From Chloracidobacterium sp. (lineage in GTDB: Bacteria; Acidobacteriota; Blastocatellia; Pyrinomonadales; Pyrinomonadaceae): a stretch of 64,000 nt of DNA. Below the pieces are notes generated by a model that saw only the letters and a list, made by a program, of their open reading frames with translations, did not search any database and was not told where the DNA came from. Within the stretch, counting starts at the first letter, position 1, and every line of letters begins with the position of its first letter. Positions 63,224 through 64,000 of this stretch are shown here, one piece after another. Position numbers and translations under genes: made by a program. The DNA lies in NCBI GenBank assembly GCA_015075585.1, contig JABTUB010000001.1:434001-498000 (forward strand). The letters run 5' to 3'.

Positions 63224-64000
63224 ACCGGCGGCGAAAGATCTGCCTCACGATTGCAGGCGTCGATCCTTCGGGCGGTGCGGGCGTACTTGCTGATATCAAG
63301 ACATTTACGGCATTCGGATGTTTCGGAATGGCGGCAGTTACCTCACTTACTTTCCAAAACACGATGGGTGTATTCGGCGCGGTTCATTCAACCGGAAGCT
63401 CGATGCGGGCACAGCTTGACGCGGTCTTTGACGATGCCGATATTGATGCCGTAAAGACAGGAATGCTGCCTTCGGCAGAGGTGATCGATGAGGTCGCCGA
63501 AGTGCTGTCAAGCAAAATGGCCGCGAACTTGATCGTCGATCCTGTGGTACGTTCGACATCGGGGTATGACCTTATAGACAGCGCGGCCCTTTCGGCGCTC
63601 GTTGAAAGACTTTTTCCGCTTGCCTTGCTTGTAACGCCGAACATTCCCGAGGCCGAACGGATCTCAGGCGTCGCGATCGAGTCTTTCGATGACATCGCCG
63701 CCGCCGCCGAGATGATCCGCTCAAAAGGTGCAAAGAATGTGCTTATAAAAGGCGGACATTTTGACGGAACAGCGGGTGAAGGCACAGCACGCGACCACCT
63801 GTTCAATGATGCCGGCTATTTTGCATTTGATGCTCCGATGATAGACTCCGTCTCGACGCACGGCACGGGCTGCACGTTATCTGCCGCGATCGCCTCGTGC
63901 ACGGCGCTCGGCCTTTCGCTTTCCGACGCGGTCTCGACGGCAAAAGCTTTTGTCAGCGAAGCGATACGAAGCGCGCCGGGAATAGGCCGAGGCAGCGGGC
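63220..64000 (+). CDS. thiD: HMP/HMP-P kinase ThiD (3' end outside the window)
   Basis: The first 260 codons of a ribokinase-fold kinase that phosphorylates HMP and HMP-P to HMP-PP. The start is GTG at 63220, overlapping the thiE stop by 4 bases. Signatures: TIAGVDPSGGAGVLADIKTF near the N-terminus, NIPEAERISG, and VSTHGTGCTLSAAIA with the catalytic region. No stop is reached before 64000. With thiE it completes two steps of thiamine synthesis. Confidence 0.93.
   Translation, partial: MNRRRKICLTIAGVDPSGGAGVLADIKTFTAFGCFGMAAVTSLTFQNTMGVFGAVHSTGSSMRAQLDAVFDDADIDAVKTGMLPSAEVIDEVAEVLSSKMAANLIVDPVVRSTSGYDLIDSAALSALVERLFPLALLVTPNIPEAERISGVAIESFDDIAAAAEMIRSKGAKNVLIKGGHFDGTAGEGTARDHLFNDAGYFAFDAPMIDSVSTHGTGCTLSAAIASCTALGLSLSDAVSTAKAFVSEAIRSAPGIGRGSG

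Noticed and set aside
1..64000. CRISPR array, insertion sequence, prophage or attachment site
   Set aside because: No regularly spaced direct repeats, transposase, integrase or phage structural genes were seen.

Overview
The window is about 55% GC, gene-dense and bacterial, and carries no rRNA, phage or insertion sequence. The gene content suggests an Acidobacteriota genome, probably class Blastocatellia. It includes a B12-dependent ribonucleotide reductase, an exosortase/EpsI-linked exopolysaccharide operon, MglA/roadblock proteins, many lipoproteins and TPR proteins, and a fatty-acid oxidation set of the FadN/FadA/FadE type. This placement is inferred from gene content only; no marker gene was searched.

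Layout. 1-3.5 kb: rsmE, then a minus-strand trio (PolB-like 3'-5' exonuclease, solitary DNA methyltransferase, small secreted protein). 3.5-5.0 kb: a lipoprotein and a glycine-zipper protein. 5.0-13.7 kb: minus strand, with fadE, fadA and fadN interleaved with a lysozyme-inhibitor-like lipoprotein, a YbaK deacylase, tag and a zinc-ribbon protein. Each fad gene is preceded by the same palindrome (TGAATGAA-N2-TTCATTCA or one base different), so they look like one FadR-type regulon. 13.9-25 kb: peptidoglycan-binding-like protein, S9 peptidase, PilZ protein, pilin-like lipoprotein, OPT transporter and an emrAB-type efflux pair behind a perfect 16-bp palindrome. 25-33.4 kb: M16 peptidase, then a seven-gene minus-strand operon that starts with two duplicated membrane proteins and ends with queE and queC (queuosine precursor synthesis), then pepP and a DoxX-like protein. 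33.5-36 kb: nrdJ. 36.3-49.6 kb: hslO, ispA, exosortase-EpsI fusion, then an exopolysaccharide operon (TPR lipoprotein, a tiny PEP-CTERM-like peptide, Wzz, XrtA-type ATPase, BY-kinase, priming glycosyltransferase, Wza, YCF48-like propeller). 49.7-49.85 kb: tRNA-Val and tRNA-Asp. 49.9-57 kb: mglA-like, roadblock, yvcK, glmU, glmS, quinone oxidoreductase. 57-60 kb: a homocysteine methyltransferase/methylenetetrahydrofolate reductase fusion and a sugar nucleotidyltransferase. 60-64 kb: TPR protein, small membrane protein, thiE and a truncated thiD.

The most notable signals are four. First, a SAM-II riboswitch-like leader followed by an intrinsic terminator ahead of the methionine-synthesis gene at 57-58.8 kb. 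Second, the three-site FadR-like regulon. Third, the 61-residue PEP-CTERM-like peptide inside the exosortase locus, which may be a minimal exosortase substrate. Fourth, a lipoprotein that joins an NTF2-like half to a pilin-like half. YvcK, GlmU and GlmS fit together as control and supply of UDP-GlcNAc for cell wall and polysaccharide.
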